A program made the translations under genes and the position numbers. A DNA stretch of 64,000 nucleotides from Duganella sp. OV510 (GTDB lineage Bacteria; Pseudomonadota; Gammaproteobacteria; Burkholderiales; Burkholderiaceae_D): contig NZ_FNEQ01000008.1 in the NCBI RefSeq assembly GCF_900100205.1, positions 124,001-188,000 of the forward strand, read 5' to 3'. Of this stretch, positions 34,766 through 44,178 are shown piece by piece. How positions within the stretch are numbered: position 1 is the first letter of the stretch; each line of letters starts with the position of its first letter. The notes under the pieces were generated by a model, which saw only the letters and a list, made by a program, of their open reading frames with translations, was not told where the DNA came from and did not search any database.

Positions 34766-35755
34766 ATGCTCAAACGCTTGCTGCCCACGCTATGTCTGCT
34801 TCTGCCTCTGTCCGCCGCGCTGGCGCAAGAGGAGGCACCTCCGCCAGCCGACGCTGAAACCGTGCTGCTGGTTGGCCAGCGTCCCGGTCCGGGCCTGTGG
34901 AAAGTCAGCAAGGGCGATCATGTGTTGTGGATCTTCGGCACCTATTCGCCGCTGCCGGACAAAATGGAATGGCGCTCGCAGCAGGTGGAAAGCATCCTGG
35001 CCCAGTCGCAGGAATACCTGACGCCGCCGCGCGCGCAGTTCAAGGTCGGCTTTTTCAAAGGCATCACCATGCTGCCAACCTTGATCGGCATCGAGAAAAA
35101 TCCGGACGGCGCCACCTTGCAGGACGTGCTGCCGGCCGACATCTACGCTCGCTGGCAACCGCTGAAAACCAAGTATCTCGGCAAGAACAACGGCATCGAG
35201 CGCGAGCGCCCGATTTTTGCCGCGCAGAAGCTGTATGAGGCTGGCCTCAAACAATCCGGCCTGACGCGCGGCTACGCGGTCGATAAGAAAATCGACGACA
35301 TCGTCAAGCAGCACAAGATCAAAGTGACCGACACCGGCATCAAGCTCGACACCAGCAACGCCTCCGAAGCACTGGGCGAATTCAAGAAGGCGCAGCTGGC
35401 CGACACTGCCTGCTTCACCAGGACGCTGGACCGCCTGGACGCCGATCTCGACGCGATGCGGGTGCGCGCCAACGCCTGGGCCAAGGGCGACATCGAAGTC
35501 ATCCAGAATCTCAGCTATCCCGACCAGAAAGCCGCCTGCGACGACGCCATGCTCAACGCGGAATTCGTCAAGAAGCATCCGGAATTGCAGAACGTCAAAG
35601 AGCGCGTACAGACCGCCTGGCTGGCAGCGGTGGACAAGGCGCTGGACAGCAATGCTACCAGCTTTGCCATGCTGAATATGTCGGACATCCTCGGCAACAG
35701 CAGCTACCTGAATGCGCTCAAGGCCAAAGGCTATGAGGTGGTCAGTCCGGACTAA
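34766..35755 (+). CDS. TraB/GumN family protein, exported
   Basis: The 329-residue product has a signal peptide (about 1-21, ending SAALAQ) and the TraB/GumN fold pattern, with GLWKVSKGDHVLWIFGTYSP near the start and the later aspartate-rich helices. Members resemble the TIKI protease fold, but bacterial functions are mostly unknown. The family GxxH motif is replaced here by GTYS, so the metal-binding histidine is missing, and catalytic activity is doubtful. The ATG at 34766 gives the signal peptide; an upstream in-frame GTG would not. Confidence 0.85.
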   Translation: MLKRLLPTLCLLLPLSAALAQEEAPPPADAETVLLVGQRPGPGLWKVSKGDHVLWIFGTYSPLPDKMEWRSQQVESILAQSQEYLTPPRAQFKVGFFKGITMLPTLIGIEKNPDGATLQDVLPADIYARWQPLKTKYLGKNNGIERERPIFAAQKLYEAGLKQSGLTRGYAVDKKIDDIVKQHKIKVTDTGIKLDTSNASEALGEFKKAQLADTACFTRTLDRLDADLDAMRVRANAWAKGDIEVIQNLSYPDQKAACDDAMLNAEFVKKHPELQNVKERVQTAWLAAVDKALDSNATSFAMLNMSDILGNSSYLNALKAKGYEVVSPD

Positions 35756-35757
35756 GG

Positions 35758-37398
35758 CTAGGCGGTCGCCGAAATGCCGTACTTGCGCTGGGTGTGGTGA
35801 TACTGCGCCGTCAGCGTTTCCAGTGATGGGTGGGCCGGGTCGAGGCGGCGCATGCGTTCCAGCAGGAACAGGCATTGTTCGCCCAGCGGCGCCTCCCAGC
35901 CCAGGTCGTCCAGCTGCTTGAGGATGGCCGAGGTGGCCGCCGGCAGCAGCGACATATTGCCCGGCGCCTTGCGCAGCCCGGCATTCAGCGTGTCCACCGC
36001 CGCCCGCAGATCGCCATGCGAACGCTGCTCGGAAGCGTGTGCGATCAGCTCGTCGACCTGGATCTTGATCTGTTCGCCCATGCCTTGCGCCAGGTCGTGA
36101 CGGCCGGCTTTTTCAAACACCTGCACCGCGTCGTCCATCGAAACGCCGCTCTCGTTATCGTTCATCAGGTTCAGCATCAGGTCGGATGCCTGCTGGTCGA
36201 GCTTGACACCGAGGCAGCTGTGCACCAGCCCGATTTTCAGCCCGGTCGACAAGCCCCGGCTGGCGGCCACCGAATTCACGGCGTTGGTCAGTTCGGTTGC
36301 TGCCGCCGTCAGGTTGCCGGCCATCTCCTGCACCAGTCCGGCGGCGATCGCACGGCAGACATCGACGTTGGGACTGCTGCGCAGCGACCGCTCCATGTCG
36401 CGGATCACGCCGGTGGCCTGGTTGGCATCGCCTTTCTTGACCAGCGTTTTGACCAGCTTGACGTGGTCCTCGGGATCGCGGAATTCTGAATACTTGGCCT
36501 TGGCCACCACTTGCTTGAACGCTTTCTCGGCGACGCCGACGTCGCCGGTTTCAAACGCCACCTCGCCCAGATGACGCAGCCGGCGCACCATGTGCGGGGA
36601 AATCTGTACCGCGTCCTCCAGGATCTTCTTGGCGGATTCCTGCTGGCCCAGCGCTTCGTGGGTGCGCGCCAGCAAGTCGTACGCCGCCATATAGCGTGGA
36701 TTCTGCTCCAGCAGCTGTTGCAGCGTTTCCTGTGCCTCGGCGTACTTGGCCAGGCCGTAGCGGCAGCGCGCCAGGCCCAGATGCGCCCAGGCGATAGGGC
36801 GGGTCATCAGTATCCACTGGTAGACCATTTCGGCATCGGCCAGGTCGTTGACGGAGAACATCAGCTCGGCGCGCAGGCGGGCGAAATCGATGGCGTAGCG
36901 CGGACTCTTGTCCTGCGCTGTCAGGCATTCGGTGATGGCCTTGCGCACATTGCCCATTTCGATGGTCTGGTAGATCGGCAGGAAGTGCGTGCGGCGGTCG
37001 ACCGCGCGGCTGATGCGCTGTAGCAGGGAGTCGACGGTGAAGGGCTTCAGCAGATAGTCGGTCGGGGTCAGTTCGGCGGCGCCGATCACCTTGCTGTACT
37101 CGCCTTCGGAAGTCAGCATGATGAAAATCGTCCACGGCGAGATCAGTTTGTGGTGGCGCAGGTCTTCCAGCAATTGCTGGCCGTCCTGGCCATTGGCCTC
37201 GCCGCTGCCGTTGCCGAGGTCGTATTCGCACAAAATAATGTCGAACGGCTTCTTGGCGAGCTGACGGATCGCCGTGCCTGAGCTGACTGCATACTCGATC
37301 TTGGTGATCGACGACTGGCTCAGCATATTGTGCAGGTTGCCGCGCATGCCCGGATTCGGGTCGACGATCAGCACCGACAAGTCGCTATTTTCTGCCAT
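35758..37398 (-). CDS. Response regulator with C-terminal TPR repeats
   Basis: The 546-residue product begins with a CheY-like receiver (about 7-125). The phospho-acceptor Asp60 sits in LCEYDLGNG, and Lys118 in LLKPF; an unusual glycine/asparagine-rich insertion (SGEANGQDGQ) follows the aspartate. The rest is helical TPR repeats (about 140-530). There is no DNA-binding or enzymatic output, so it probably acts by protein contact. It is convergent with the TraB/GumN gene, two bases apart, and divergent from purL. Confidence 0.92.
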   Translation of the reverse strand: MAENSDLSVLIVDPNPGMRGNLHNMLSQSSITKIEYAVSSGTAIRQLAKKPFDIILCEYDLGNGSGEANGQDGQQLLEDLRHHKLISPWTIFIMLTSEGEYSKVIGAAELTPTDYLLKPFTVDSLLQRISRAVDRRTHFLPIYQTIEMGNVRKAITECLTAQDKSPRYAIDFARLRAELMFSVNDLADAEMVYQWILMTRPIAWAHLGLARCRYGLAKYAEAQETLQQLLEQNPRYMAAYDLLARTHEALGQQESAKKILEDAVQISPHMVRRLRHLGEVAFETGDVGVAEKAFKQVVAKAKYSEFRDPEDHVKLVKTLVKKGDANQATGVIRDMERSLRSSPNVDVCRAIAAGLVQEMAGNLTAAATELTNAVNSVAASRGLSTGLKIGLVHSCLGVKLDQQASDLMLNLMNDNESGVSMDDAVQVFEKAGRHDLAQGMGEQIKIQVDELIAHASEQRSHGDLRAAVDTLNAGLRKAPGNMSLLPAATSAILKQLDDLGWEAPLGEQCLFLLERMRRLDPAHPSLETLTAQYHHTQRKYGISATA

Positions 37399-37531
37399 TG
37401 TTCACCATCCACGCTAAGATGTGCTCAGCATACTCCATGGCAAATGAAAATACCTTATTTTCGGCGCAAAATGTTGCTTCCATGGCAGCTTTTGCACGGT
37501 GTAAGCACTATATGGCAACGCTGATAGCGGG

Positions 37532-37537
37532 TATAAT
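37532..37537 (+). promoter_or_regulatory. -10 element of the purL promoter
   Basis: A perfect TATAAT in GGGTATAATG lies 88 bases before purL; no good -35 is visible 16-18 bases upstream, which may mean activator or repressor control. The 226-base gap is shared with the divergent response-regulator gene. Confidence 0.5.
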
Positions 37538-37624
37538 GTCGGCAAAGGAAAATCTGCAAGACCAGTATCTCGTGCCTCATTCCCCTTTAAACCGCAGCCT
37601 AGCTGCATCAACTATCTTCCAACC

Positions 37625-40600
37625 ATGCTGATTCTGCCGGGCTCTAACGCCCTGTCCGCATTCCGTAGCCAACGCCTGTTGAACCAACTGCAAGCTGTGC
37701 TGCCGTCCGTTGCCGCTGTCCAGGCGCGCTATGTCCACTTCATCGATGCCGGCGCACCGCTGTCGGCCGACGACAGCAACAGCCTGCAAGGCCTGCTGAC
37801 CTACGGCGAGCCGGCCCACGCCGAGAATACCGAAGGCGCTGTCGAAGAGTTCTTCGTCATCCCGCGCTTCGGCACGATTTCGCCATGGGCGTCGAAAGCC
37901 ACCGACATTGTCCACAACTGCGGCATGGTGCACATCAAGCGCGTCGAGCGCGGCGTCGCGTACCGCATCAACCTGAAGACCGGCATCCTCGGCAGCTCGA
38001 TCGGCGCGCCGAAGAAGCTGAGCGACCAGGAAGTACAGGCGGTGATCGCGCTGCTGCACGACCGCATGACCGAGTCGGTGCTGCGTTCGCCGGACGATGC
38101 AGCCGGCCTGTTCCGCGAACTGCAAGCCCGCCCGCTGGAAAGCGTCGACGTGATCGGCAGCGGCAAGGCTGCGCTGGACAAGGCGAATACCGACCTCGGC
38201 CTGGCCATGTCGGATGATGAGGTGGAATACCTGGATGCCGCTTTCACCAAGGCCGGCCGCAATCCGACCGACGTGGAACTGATGATGTTCGCGCAGGCCA
38301 ATTCCGAGCACTGCCGCCACAAGATCTTCAACGCCGACTGGACCATCGACGGCGTCGCCCAGCCGAAGTCGCTGTTCGGCATGATCAAGAACACCCACCA
38401 GCTGCAACCGAAAGGCACCGTGGTCGCCTACAGCGACAACTCGTCGATCATGGAAGGCGCTGAAGTGATGCGCTTCTTCCCGCAGGATGGCAGCAACGAA
38501 TATGCGCCGATGACCGAGTTGACGCACACGCTGATGAAGGTCGAGACGCACAATCACCCGACCGCGATCTCGCCGTTCCCAGGCGCCTCGACCGGCGCCG
38601 GTGGTGAAATCCGCGACGAAGGCGCGACCGGCCGTGGTGCCAAGCCGAAAGCGGGCCTGACCGGCTTCACCGTGTCCAACCTGCTGCTGCCGGGCGCCGT
38701 GCGTCCGTGGGAAAGCGATGCGGTGGTCACCGCGCCAGTCAACGGCGCTGATTACCGCGATACCGGCACGCCATACGGCAAGCCTGAGCGCATCGCCTCG
38801 CCATTGCAGATCATGATCGACGGCCCGCTGGGCGGCGCCGCGTTCAGCAATGAATTCGGCCGTCCGGTGCTGGGTGGTTATTTCCGTACCTACGAACAGA
38901 ACATCGGCAAGCAGTTCGCCGGCGCACATGACACCGTGTTCGGCTATCACAAGCCAATCATGATTGCCGGCGGCATCGGCAATATCTCGTCGCAACACAC
39001 GCACAAGAACGATATCCCGGTCGGCAGCCTGCTGGTGCAGCTGGGTGGTCCCGGCATGCGCATCGGCATGGGCGGTTCGGCCGCATCGTCGATGGCGACC
39101 GGCACCAACACCGCCGACCTGGACTTCGATTCGGTCCAGCGTGGCAATCCGGAGATGGAACGCCGCGCGCAGGAAGTCATCAACGCCTGCTGGCAACTGG
39201 GCGCGAAGAATCCGATCATCTCGATTCACGACGTGGGCGCTGGCGGCTTGTCGAACGCTTTCCCGGAAATTACCAACGACGCCAAGCGCGGCGCGATTTT
39301 CGACCTGCGCAAGATTCCGCTGGAAGAGAGCGGCATGGCGCCGAAAGAAATCTGGTCCAACGAATCGCAGGAACGCTATGTGCTGGCGATTTCGCCGGAC
39401 GACCTGCCCTTGTTCCAGTCGATTTGCGAGCGTGAGCGCAGCCTGTTCGCCGTGGTCGGCACGGCCACCGAAGAACGCCAGCTGAAGCTGATCGATCCTG
39501 AACTGGGCAACGAGCCGGTCGACATGCCGATGGACGTCCTGCTGGGCAAACCGCCTAAGATGCAGCGCGACGTGCACCACGTGCAGAACGATTTCCCGGC
39601 CATCGACCTGACCGGCATGGATCTGGGAGAAGCCGCCAAGCGCGTGCTGCTGCTGCCGACTGTCGGCGACAAGTCCTTCCTGATCACCATCGGCGACCGT
39701 ACCGTGGGCGGCATGTCCGTGCGCGACCAGATGGTCGGTCCATGGCAGGTGCCGGTGGCTGATTGCGCCGTCACAGCCATGAGCTTTGAAGGCTACCAGG
39801 GCGAGGCGATGGCGATGGGCGAGCGCACGCCGCTGGCCGTCATCAACGCCGCCGCCTCGGGCCGTATGGCCGTTGCCGAAGCGGTGCTGAACATCGCTGC
39901 TGCGCCGATCCGCTCGATCGAAGACATCAAGCTGTCGGCCAACTGGATGGCAGCCTGTGGCCAGCCTGGCCAGGATGCCGCGCTGTACGACACCGTGAAG
40001 GCGGTCGGCATGGAGCTGTGCCCGGCACTGGGCATTTCCATCCCGGTCGGCAAGGATTCGCTGTCGATGCGCACCACCTGGAAAGAGGGCGATGAGGCCA
40101 AGGCTGTGTTGTCGCCGGTCTCGCTGATCGTTTCCTCGTTCGCGCCGGTATATGACGTGCGCAAGTCGCTGACGCCACAACTGCGCACCGATGTGGGTGA
40201 CACCTCCATCATCCTGATCGACCTGGGCCGTGGCAAGAACCGCCTGGGCGCCTCGTCGCTGGCGCAAGTCATGGGCCAGCTGGGTAACTCGGTGCCGGAC
40301 GTCGACAATCCGGAAGACATCAAAGCCTTCTTCGCCGCCATCCAGCAACTGAACGCGGATGGCAAACTGCTGGCTTACCACGACCGTTCGGACGGCGGCC
40401 TGTACGGCACGCTGACCGAAATGGCCTTCGCCGGCCGCGCCGGCCTGTCGATCAACCTCGACATCCTGACGCTGGAAGAGGGACATGGCGCCGACCAGGG
40501 CGACGCCAAGAACTGGGCCACCCAGATCGCCGAACGCCGCAACGAGCAGACGCTGCGCGCGCTGTTCTCGGAAGAGCTGGGCGCCGTCATCCAGGTGCGC

Positions 40601-41680
40601 GCCGAAGAGAAATCGGTGGTGATGGACGTGCTGCGTTCGTTCAACCTCGGCGCTTGCAGCCACATCATCGGCAAGACCAATGACCGTGGCGTGATCGAAT
40701 TCACCCGCGACGCCAAGGTCATCTACAACAAGCCCCGTGTCGAGTTGCATCGCCTGTGGAGCGAAACCAGCTGGCGCATCGCCCGCCTGCGCGACAATCC
40801 GGCCTGCGCCGACGCCGAATACGACCGTCTGCTGGACGAACAGGACCCGGGCATTACGCCAAAAGTCACGTTCGACCTGAGCGAGAACGTTGCCGCGCCA
40901 TTCCTGGCCACCGGCGTGCGTCCACGGGTAGCCATCCTGCGCGAGCAGGGCGTCAACTCGCACATCGAAACCGCCTACGTCATGCACCAGGCTGGCTTTG
41001 CCGCGATCGACGTGCACATGAGCGACCTGATCTCGGGCCGCGCCAAGCTGGATGACTTCCAGGGCGTTATCGCCGTCGGCGGCTTCTCGTACGGCGACGT
41101 TCTGGGTGCGGGCGAGGGCTGGGCCAAGACCATCCTGTTCAACAGCGCGCTGTCGGATCAGTTCGCCAAGTTCTTCGAGCGCAAGGATACCTTCGGCCTG
41201 GGCATCTGCAACGGCTGCCAGATGATGAGCAACCTGAAACCGCTGATTCCTGGCGCGCATGCCTGGCCGAAGTTCACCACCAACAAATCGGAGAAATTCG
41301 AAGCCCGCTTCGCGATGGTGGAAGTGCTGGATTCGCCGTCGATCTTCTTCAGCGGCATGGCCGGCACGCAGACGCCGATCGCCATCGCGCATGGCGAGGG
41401 CTATGCGGACTTCTCGCAGACCGGCAACATCGGCGAAGCCGTGCACGCGATGCGCTTTGTCGACAACCGTGGCGCCGCCACCGAAGCCTACCCGTACAAC
41501 CCGAACGGCTCGCCGCAAGGCCTGACTTCGGTAACGACTCCGGACGGCCGCTTCACGGTGATGATGCCGCATGCCGAGCGCGTATTCCGTACCGTCCAGC
41601 AGTCGTGGGCACCGGAAGCCTGGGGCGAAGAATCGCCGTGGATGCGCATGTTCCGCAACGCCCGCAAATTCGTCGCCTAA
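37625..41680 (+). CDS. purL: Phosphoribosylformylglycinamidine synthase
   Basis: PurL carries out the fourth step of purine synthesis, converting FGAR to FGAM with glutamine and ATP. The 1351-residue product is the large single-chain type: an N-terminal PurS-like domain, two AIRS-like halves (HCRHKIFNADW, KVETHNHPTAISPFPGASTGAGGE cited in parts; GMRIGMGGSAASS; HDRSDGGL) and a C-terminal class I glutaminase with the nucleophile Cys1195 (GICNGCQ) and HGEGY. Length matches the proteobacterial enzyme. Confidence 0.98.
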   Translation: MLILPGSNALSAFRSQRLLNQLQAVLPSVAAVQARYVHFIDAGAPLSADDSNSLQGLLTYGEPAHAENTEGAVEEFFVIPRFGTISPWASKATDIVHNCGMVHIKRVERGVAYRINLKTGILGSSIGAPKKLSDQEVQAVIALLHDRMTESVLRSPDDAAGLFRELQARPLESVDVIGSGKAALDKANTDLGLAMSDDEVEYLDAAFTKAGRNPTDVELMMFAQANSEHCRHKIFNADWTIDGVAQPKSLFGMIKNTHQLQPKGTVVAYSDNSSIMEGAEVMRFFPQDGSNEYAPMTELTHTLMKVETHNHPTAISPFPGASTGAGGEIRDEGATGRGAKPKAGLTGFTVSNLLLPGAVRPWESDAVVTAPVNGADYRDTGTPYGKPERIASPLQIMIDGPLGGAAFSNEFGRPVLGGYFRTYEQNIGKQFAGAHDTVFGYHKPIMIAGGIGNISSQHTHKNDIPVGSLLVQLGGPGMRIGMGGSAASSMATGTNTADLDFDSVQRGNPEMERRAQEVINACWQLGAKNPIISIHDVGAGGLSNAFPEITNDAKRGAIFDLRKIPLEESGMAPKEIWSNESQERYVLAISPDDLPLFQSICERERSLFAVVGTATEERQLKLIDPELGNEPVDMPMDVLLGKPPKMQRDVHHVQNDFPAIDLTGMDLGEAAKRVLLLPTVGDKSFLITIGDRTVGGMSVRDQMVGPWQVPVADCAVTAMSFEGYQGEAMAMGERTPLAVINAAASGRMAVAEAVLNIAAAPIRSIEDIKLSANWMAACGQPGQDAALYDTVKAVGMELCPALGISIPVGKDSLSMRTTWKEGDEAKAVLSPVSLIVSSFAPVYDVRKSLTPQLRTDVGDTSIILIDLGRGKNRLGASSLAQVMGQLGNSVPDVDNPEDIKAFFAAIQQLNADGKLLAYHDRSDGGLYGTLTEMAFAGRAGLSINLDILTLEEGHGADQGDAKNWATQIAERRNEQTLRALFSEELGAVIQVRAEEKSVVMDVLRSFNLGACSHIIGKTNDRGVIEFTRDAKVIYNKPRVELHRLWSETSWRIARLRDNPACADAEYDRLLDEQDPGITPKVTFDLSENVAAPFLATGVRPRVAILREQGVNSHIETAYVMHQAGFAAIDVHMSDLISGRAKLDDFQGVIAVGGFSYGDVLGAGEGWAKTILFNSALSDQFAKFFERKDTFGLGICNGCQMMSNLKPLIPGAHAWPKFTTNKSEKFEARFAMVEVLDSPSIFFSGMAGTQTPIAIAHGEGYADFSQTGNIGEAVHAMRFVDNRGAATEAYPYNPNGSPQGLTSVTTPDGRFTVMMPHAERVFRTVQQSWAPEAWGEESPWMRMFRNARKFVA

Positions 41681-41683
41681 GTT

Positions 41684-42358
41684 TTATAGGTGTTTATTTG
41701 CTTCACGGAAGGAGAGCGGCGCAAGCCGCTCTTTTTCTTTGTGGGTAAATAAGCGGACCGCGTCCGGCGCGTGGCGGGCATAATCTCTTAACGCCCAGCC
41801 GATCGCTTTTTGAATAAAGAATTCCTTTTCGTGCGCCAGCGCCAGGCAGTAATCAAATAAGCGCTGCGGATCGGTTTTATCTCGCCAGCCTAATTGGTGT
41901 AATAAGGCGATGCGCCTTACCCACATATTGTTATCTCGTAACGCGTTATCCATATAATCGTGCTGGTGGCGTAATACGTCGCCAATAATGCCGGCTAATG
42001 CATCCACTGTGTCCCACCACGATTTATCCTGTACCAGTTCCATGAGTGCGGGAATATCCGCGATGTTTAATTCTTTCCAGTGCATCGCCAGCATGTCCAA
42101 TGCCACGTATTGATATTCGCGCTCCGGTAGTTGCCATAGCGCGCGGGCGTGGGCCAGCAGCGTTTTGGTGCCTCGGCCTTTCAAGACGCGCAGCAGCGGT
42201 TTGCCGGCGGCGCGGCGTTCGGGTGTGCCGACGCCCAGGAAGATGAACTGGTCACGCATGTAGGCGCGCATGGCTGGCGCACGCTTTGCGTCGATGGCTG
42301 AGGTGAGGGCGGCTGCCATATCGGCCAGGAAGGCCGGGTTTATGCTGGTTGTTGGCAT
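41684..42358 (-). CDS. AlkD-like DNA alkylation repair protein
   Basis: The 224-residue product is all-helical with HEAT-like repeats, as in AlkD-type DNA glycosylases that remove alkylated bases. Recognisable segments are YMRDQFIFLGVGTPERR, WWDTVDALA (Trp and Asp of the active cleft) and FIQKAIGWALRDYARH. The 3' half of the gene is much richer in A and T than the 5' half and its neighbours. Its last codons overlap the purL transcription terminator on the other strand. Confidence 0.9.
   Translation of the reverse strand: MPTTSINPAFLADMAAALTSAIDAKRAPAMRAYMRDQFIFLGVGTPERRAAGKPLLRVLKGRGTKTLLAHARALWQLPEREYQYVALDMLAMHWKELNIADIPALMELVQDKSWWDTVDALAGIIGDVLRHQHDYMDNALRDNNMWVRRIALLHQLGWRDKTDPQRLFDYCLALAHEKEFFIQKAIGWALRDYARHAPDAVRLFTHKEKERLAPLSFREANKHL
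41713..41740 (+). terminator. purL terminator inside the alkD-like gene
   Basis: AGAGCGGC (41713-41720), a GCAA tetraloop and GCCGCTCT (41725-41732) are followed by TTTTCTTT. It lies 33 bases after the purL stop, within the 3' coding end of the convergent AlkD-like gene. Confidence 0.85.
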
Positions 42359-42390
42359 GATCGCGCTGGTTTTGAGTCTACAGAGGACGT

Positions 42391-42418
42391 AAAAAAAGCG
42401 CCTGCAAGCAGGCGCTTC
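42391..42418 (-). terminator. Terminator of the first PpiC-type gene
   Basis: Read on the minus strand, AGCGCCTGC and GCAGGCGCT form a stem followed by seven Ts, 18 bases after the stop at 42436. Confidence 0.88.
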
Positions 42419-42435
42419 GTTGGAGCCGGTCCAGA

Positions 42436-43212
42436 TTACTGGATCTTGGCTTTCTTCAGCAGCTCTTCGCGGTAGGCTGCGATCTTGCGCTGTTGCAGCG
42501 CTTCAGCAACCTGGCCTTTAACTTCAGCCAGCGGAGGCAGCTGGGTTGGACGCGATTCTTCCAGCTTGATGACGTGGAAACCGAATTCGGTTTTCACCGG
42601 GGTCTGGGTGATTTCACCGTTTTTCAGTGCGATCATGGCGTCGGCAAATGGTTTAACCAGTTTGCCTGGGGTCATCCAGCCCAGATCGCCGCCGTTATTG
42701 GCGGAACCGTCTTTCGATACCTTGGCCAGTTCTTCGAATTTACCGCCGGCTTTCAGCTTGGCGATAATATCTTTGGCTTCCTGTTCAGTAGCGACCAGAA
42801 TATGACGCGAGTGATATTCGGTTGGGCCGACAGCAGCTTTATACTTGTCGTATTCAGCCTGGATTTCAGCATCTTTAACCGGGTTTTTCTTCACATAATC
42901 AGCCAGCATCGCATTGATAATAATGCTTTGACGGGCGTTATCGATAGCGGAGGTCACTTCGGCCTTTTTGCCGTAACCCTGTTTATCGGCTTCCTGCAGC
43001 ATCACTTCGCGGCTGATCAGTTCTTTTTTCACAGCTTCGCGCAGTTGCGGCGAATCTGGCTGCTGGCCCTGGGCGACAACTTGTTTGACCATTTGATCAA
43101 CCTTGGCAGCTGGAATGGCCTTGCCGTTGACGGTGGCGGCATTCTGGGCGAAAGCTGGTGCTGCCACGACAGCGATCAGGGCTAACATCAGGCGGGCTGG
43201 CTTCAACATCAT
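42436..43212 (-). CDS. Periplasmic PpiC-type peptidyl-prolyl isomerase (copy B)
   Basis: The 258-residue product has a signal peptide (about 1-22, ending APAFAQ), a SurA-like helical region and a parvulin domain (about 130-225; HSRHILVATEQEA, GGDLGWMTPG, TEFGFHVIKLEE). AAGGA is 8 bases before the ATG at 43212; a second ATG at 43209 is possible. It is a close paralogue of the next gene upstream, with each gene having its own terminator. Confidence 0.94.
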   Translation of the reverse strand: MMLKPARLMLALIAVVAAPAFAQNAATVNGKAIPAAKVDQMVKQVVAQGQQPDSPQLREAVKKELISREVMLQEADKQGYGKKAEVTSAIDNARQSIIINAMLADYVKKNPVKDAEIQAEYDKYKAAVGPTEYHSRHILVATEQEAKDIIAKLKAGGKFEELAKVSKDGSANNGGDLGWMTPGKLVKPFADAMIALKNGEITQTPVKTEFGFHVIKLEESRPTQLPPLAEVKGQVAEALQQRKIAAYREELLKKAKIQ

Positions 43213-43265
43213 TATTTCAATCCTTAAAAAATTACACTCTGAAGGTGCATCATACCTACGCAGAA

Positions 43266-43298
43266 TCAAAAACGGCGCCCCGCAGGGCGCCGCCTTTC
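43266..43298 (-). terminator. Terminator of the second PpiC-type gene
   Basis: On the minus strand GGCGGCGCCC and GGGCGCCGTT form a stem followed by TTTTGATT, just after the stop of the 43305 gene. Confidence 0.85.
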
Positions 43299-43304
43299 AT
43301 AACA

Positions 43305-44081
43305 TTACTGCACTTTTGCTTTCTTTACCAGTTCTTCCTGATAAGCTTGCACTTTCTTCTGGACCAGTGCTTCAGCCACTTGCGGCTTCACTTCTTCCAG
43401 GGTAGGCAGTTTGGCTTGACGGACATCGTCTACCTTGATCACGTGGAAACCGTTCGGGGTTTGCACTGGCTTCTCGGTAACCTGGCCTTTTTGCAGGGCC
43501 ACGAAAGCTTGCGAGAACACTGGTGGGAAGGACGAAGGCGAAGCCCAGTCCAGATCGCCGCCATTGGCTGCCGAGCCGGTGTCTTTCGACTGCTTGGCCA
43601 GCTCTTCGAACTTGGCGCCGCCCTTGATCTTGGCGATCACGTCGTTGGCTTCCGCTTCGGTACCCAGCAGGATGTGGCGCACGTGGTATTCCTTGTCGCC
43701 AGCTTGTGCGACGAATTTGTCGTACTCAGCCTTGATGTCGGCGTCCGACACCGGGTTTTTCTTCACGTATTCACCCAGCAGGGCATTGACCATGATGGCC
43801 TGGCGGGCGTTTTCGATGGCGGTCTTGACGTCGGCATTCTTGGCATAGCCTTGCTTGTCCGCTTCCTGAACCAGCACTTCGCGGCTGATCAGGTCTTTCT
43901 TGATCATGTCACGCAGTTGCGGCGAATCAGGCTGCTGGCCTTGGGCTACAACTTGCTTGACGACGGCCTCGACGCGCGAGGTTGGGATCGCCTTGCCATT
44001 TACAACGGCAACGTTTTGCGCAAAAGCTGGTACAGCGACAACGAGAAGTGCAATCAGCAACTTGGCTGGCTTGAAAGTCAT
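43305..44081 (-). CDS. Periplasmic PpiC-type peptidyl-prolyl isomerase (copy A)
   Basis: The 258-residue product is built like its downstream neighbour: a signal peptide (about 1-21, ending VPAFAQ), a helical segment sharing VVAQGQQPDSPQLR with copy B, and a parvulin domain (YHVRHILLGTEAEA, GGDLDWASPSSF, NGFHVIKVDD). AGGA precedes the ATG at 44081. The location next to bolA and yciB is typical of betaproteobacteria. Confidence 0.95.
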   Translation of the reverse strand: MTFKPAKLLIALLVVAVPAFAQNVAVVNGKAIPTSRVEAVVKQVVAQGQQPDSPQLRDMIKKDLISREVLVQEADKQGYAKNADVKTAIENARQAIMVNALLGEYVKKNPVSDADIKAEYDKFVAQAGDKEYHVRHILLGTEAEANDVIAKIKGGAKFEELAKQSKDTGSAANGGDLDWASPSSFPPVFSQAFVALQKGQVTEKPVQTPNGFHVIKVDDVRQAKLPTLEEVKPQVAEALVQKKVQAYQEELVKKAKVQ

Positions 44082-44178
44082 TATTAATTCCTGTAAAGGG
44101 AAAGATTTAGCGAATGTAAGCTTGGACGGCTATGTCTTCAATTATTTTTAATAAAAGCCGATAGCGGCCGCAACCGCA

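Noticed and set aside
34766..35755. Catalytically active TIKI/GumN-type metalloprotease
   Set aside because: The GxxH metal-binding motif reads GTYS here, so enzymatic activity cannot be claimed; only the family name is used.
37577..41572. A 1331-residue open frame on the minus strand
   Set aside because: It is the mirror frame of purL; the sense strand encodes a clear complete enzyme.
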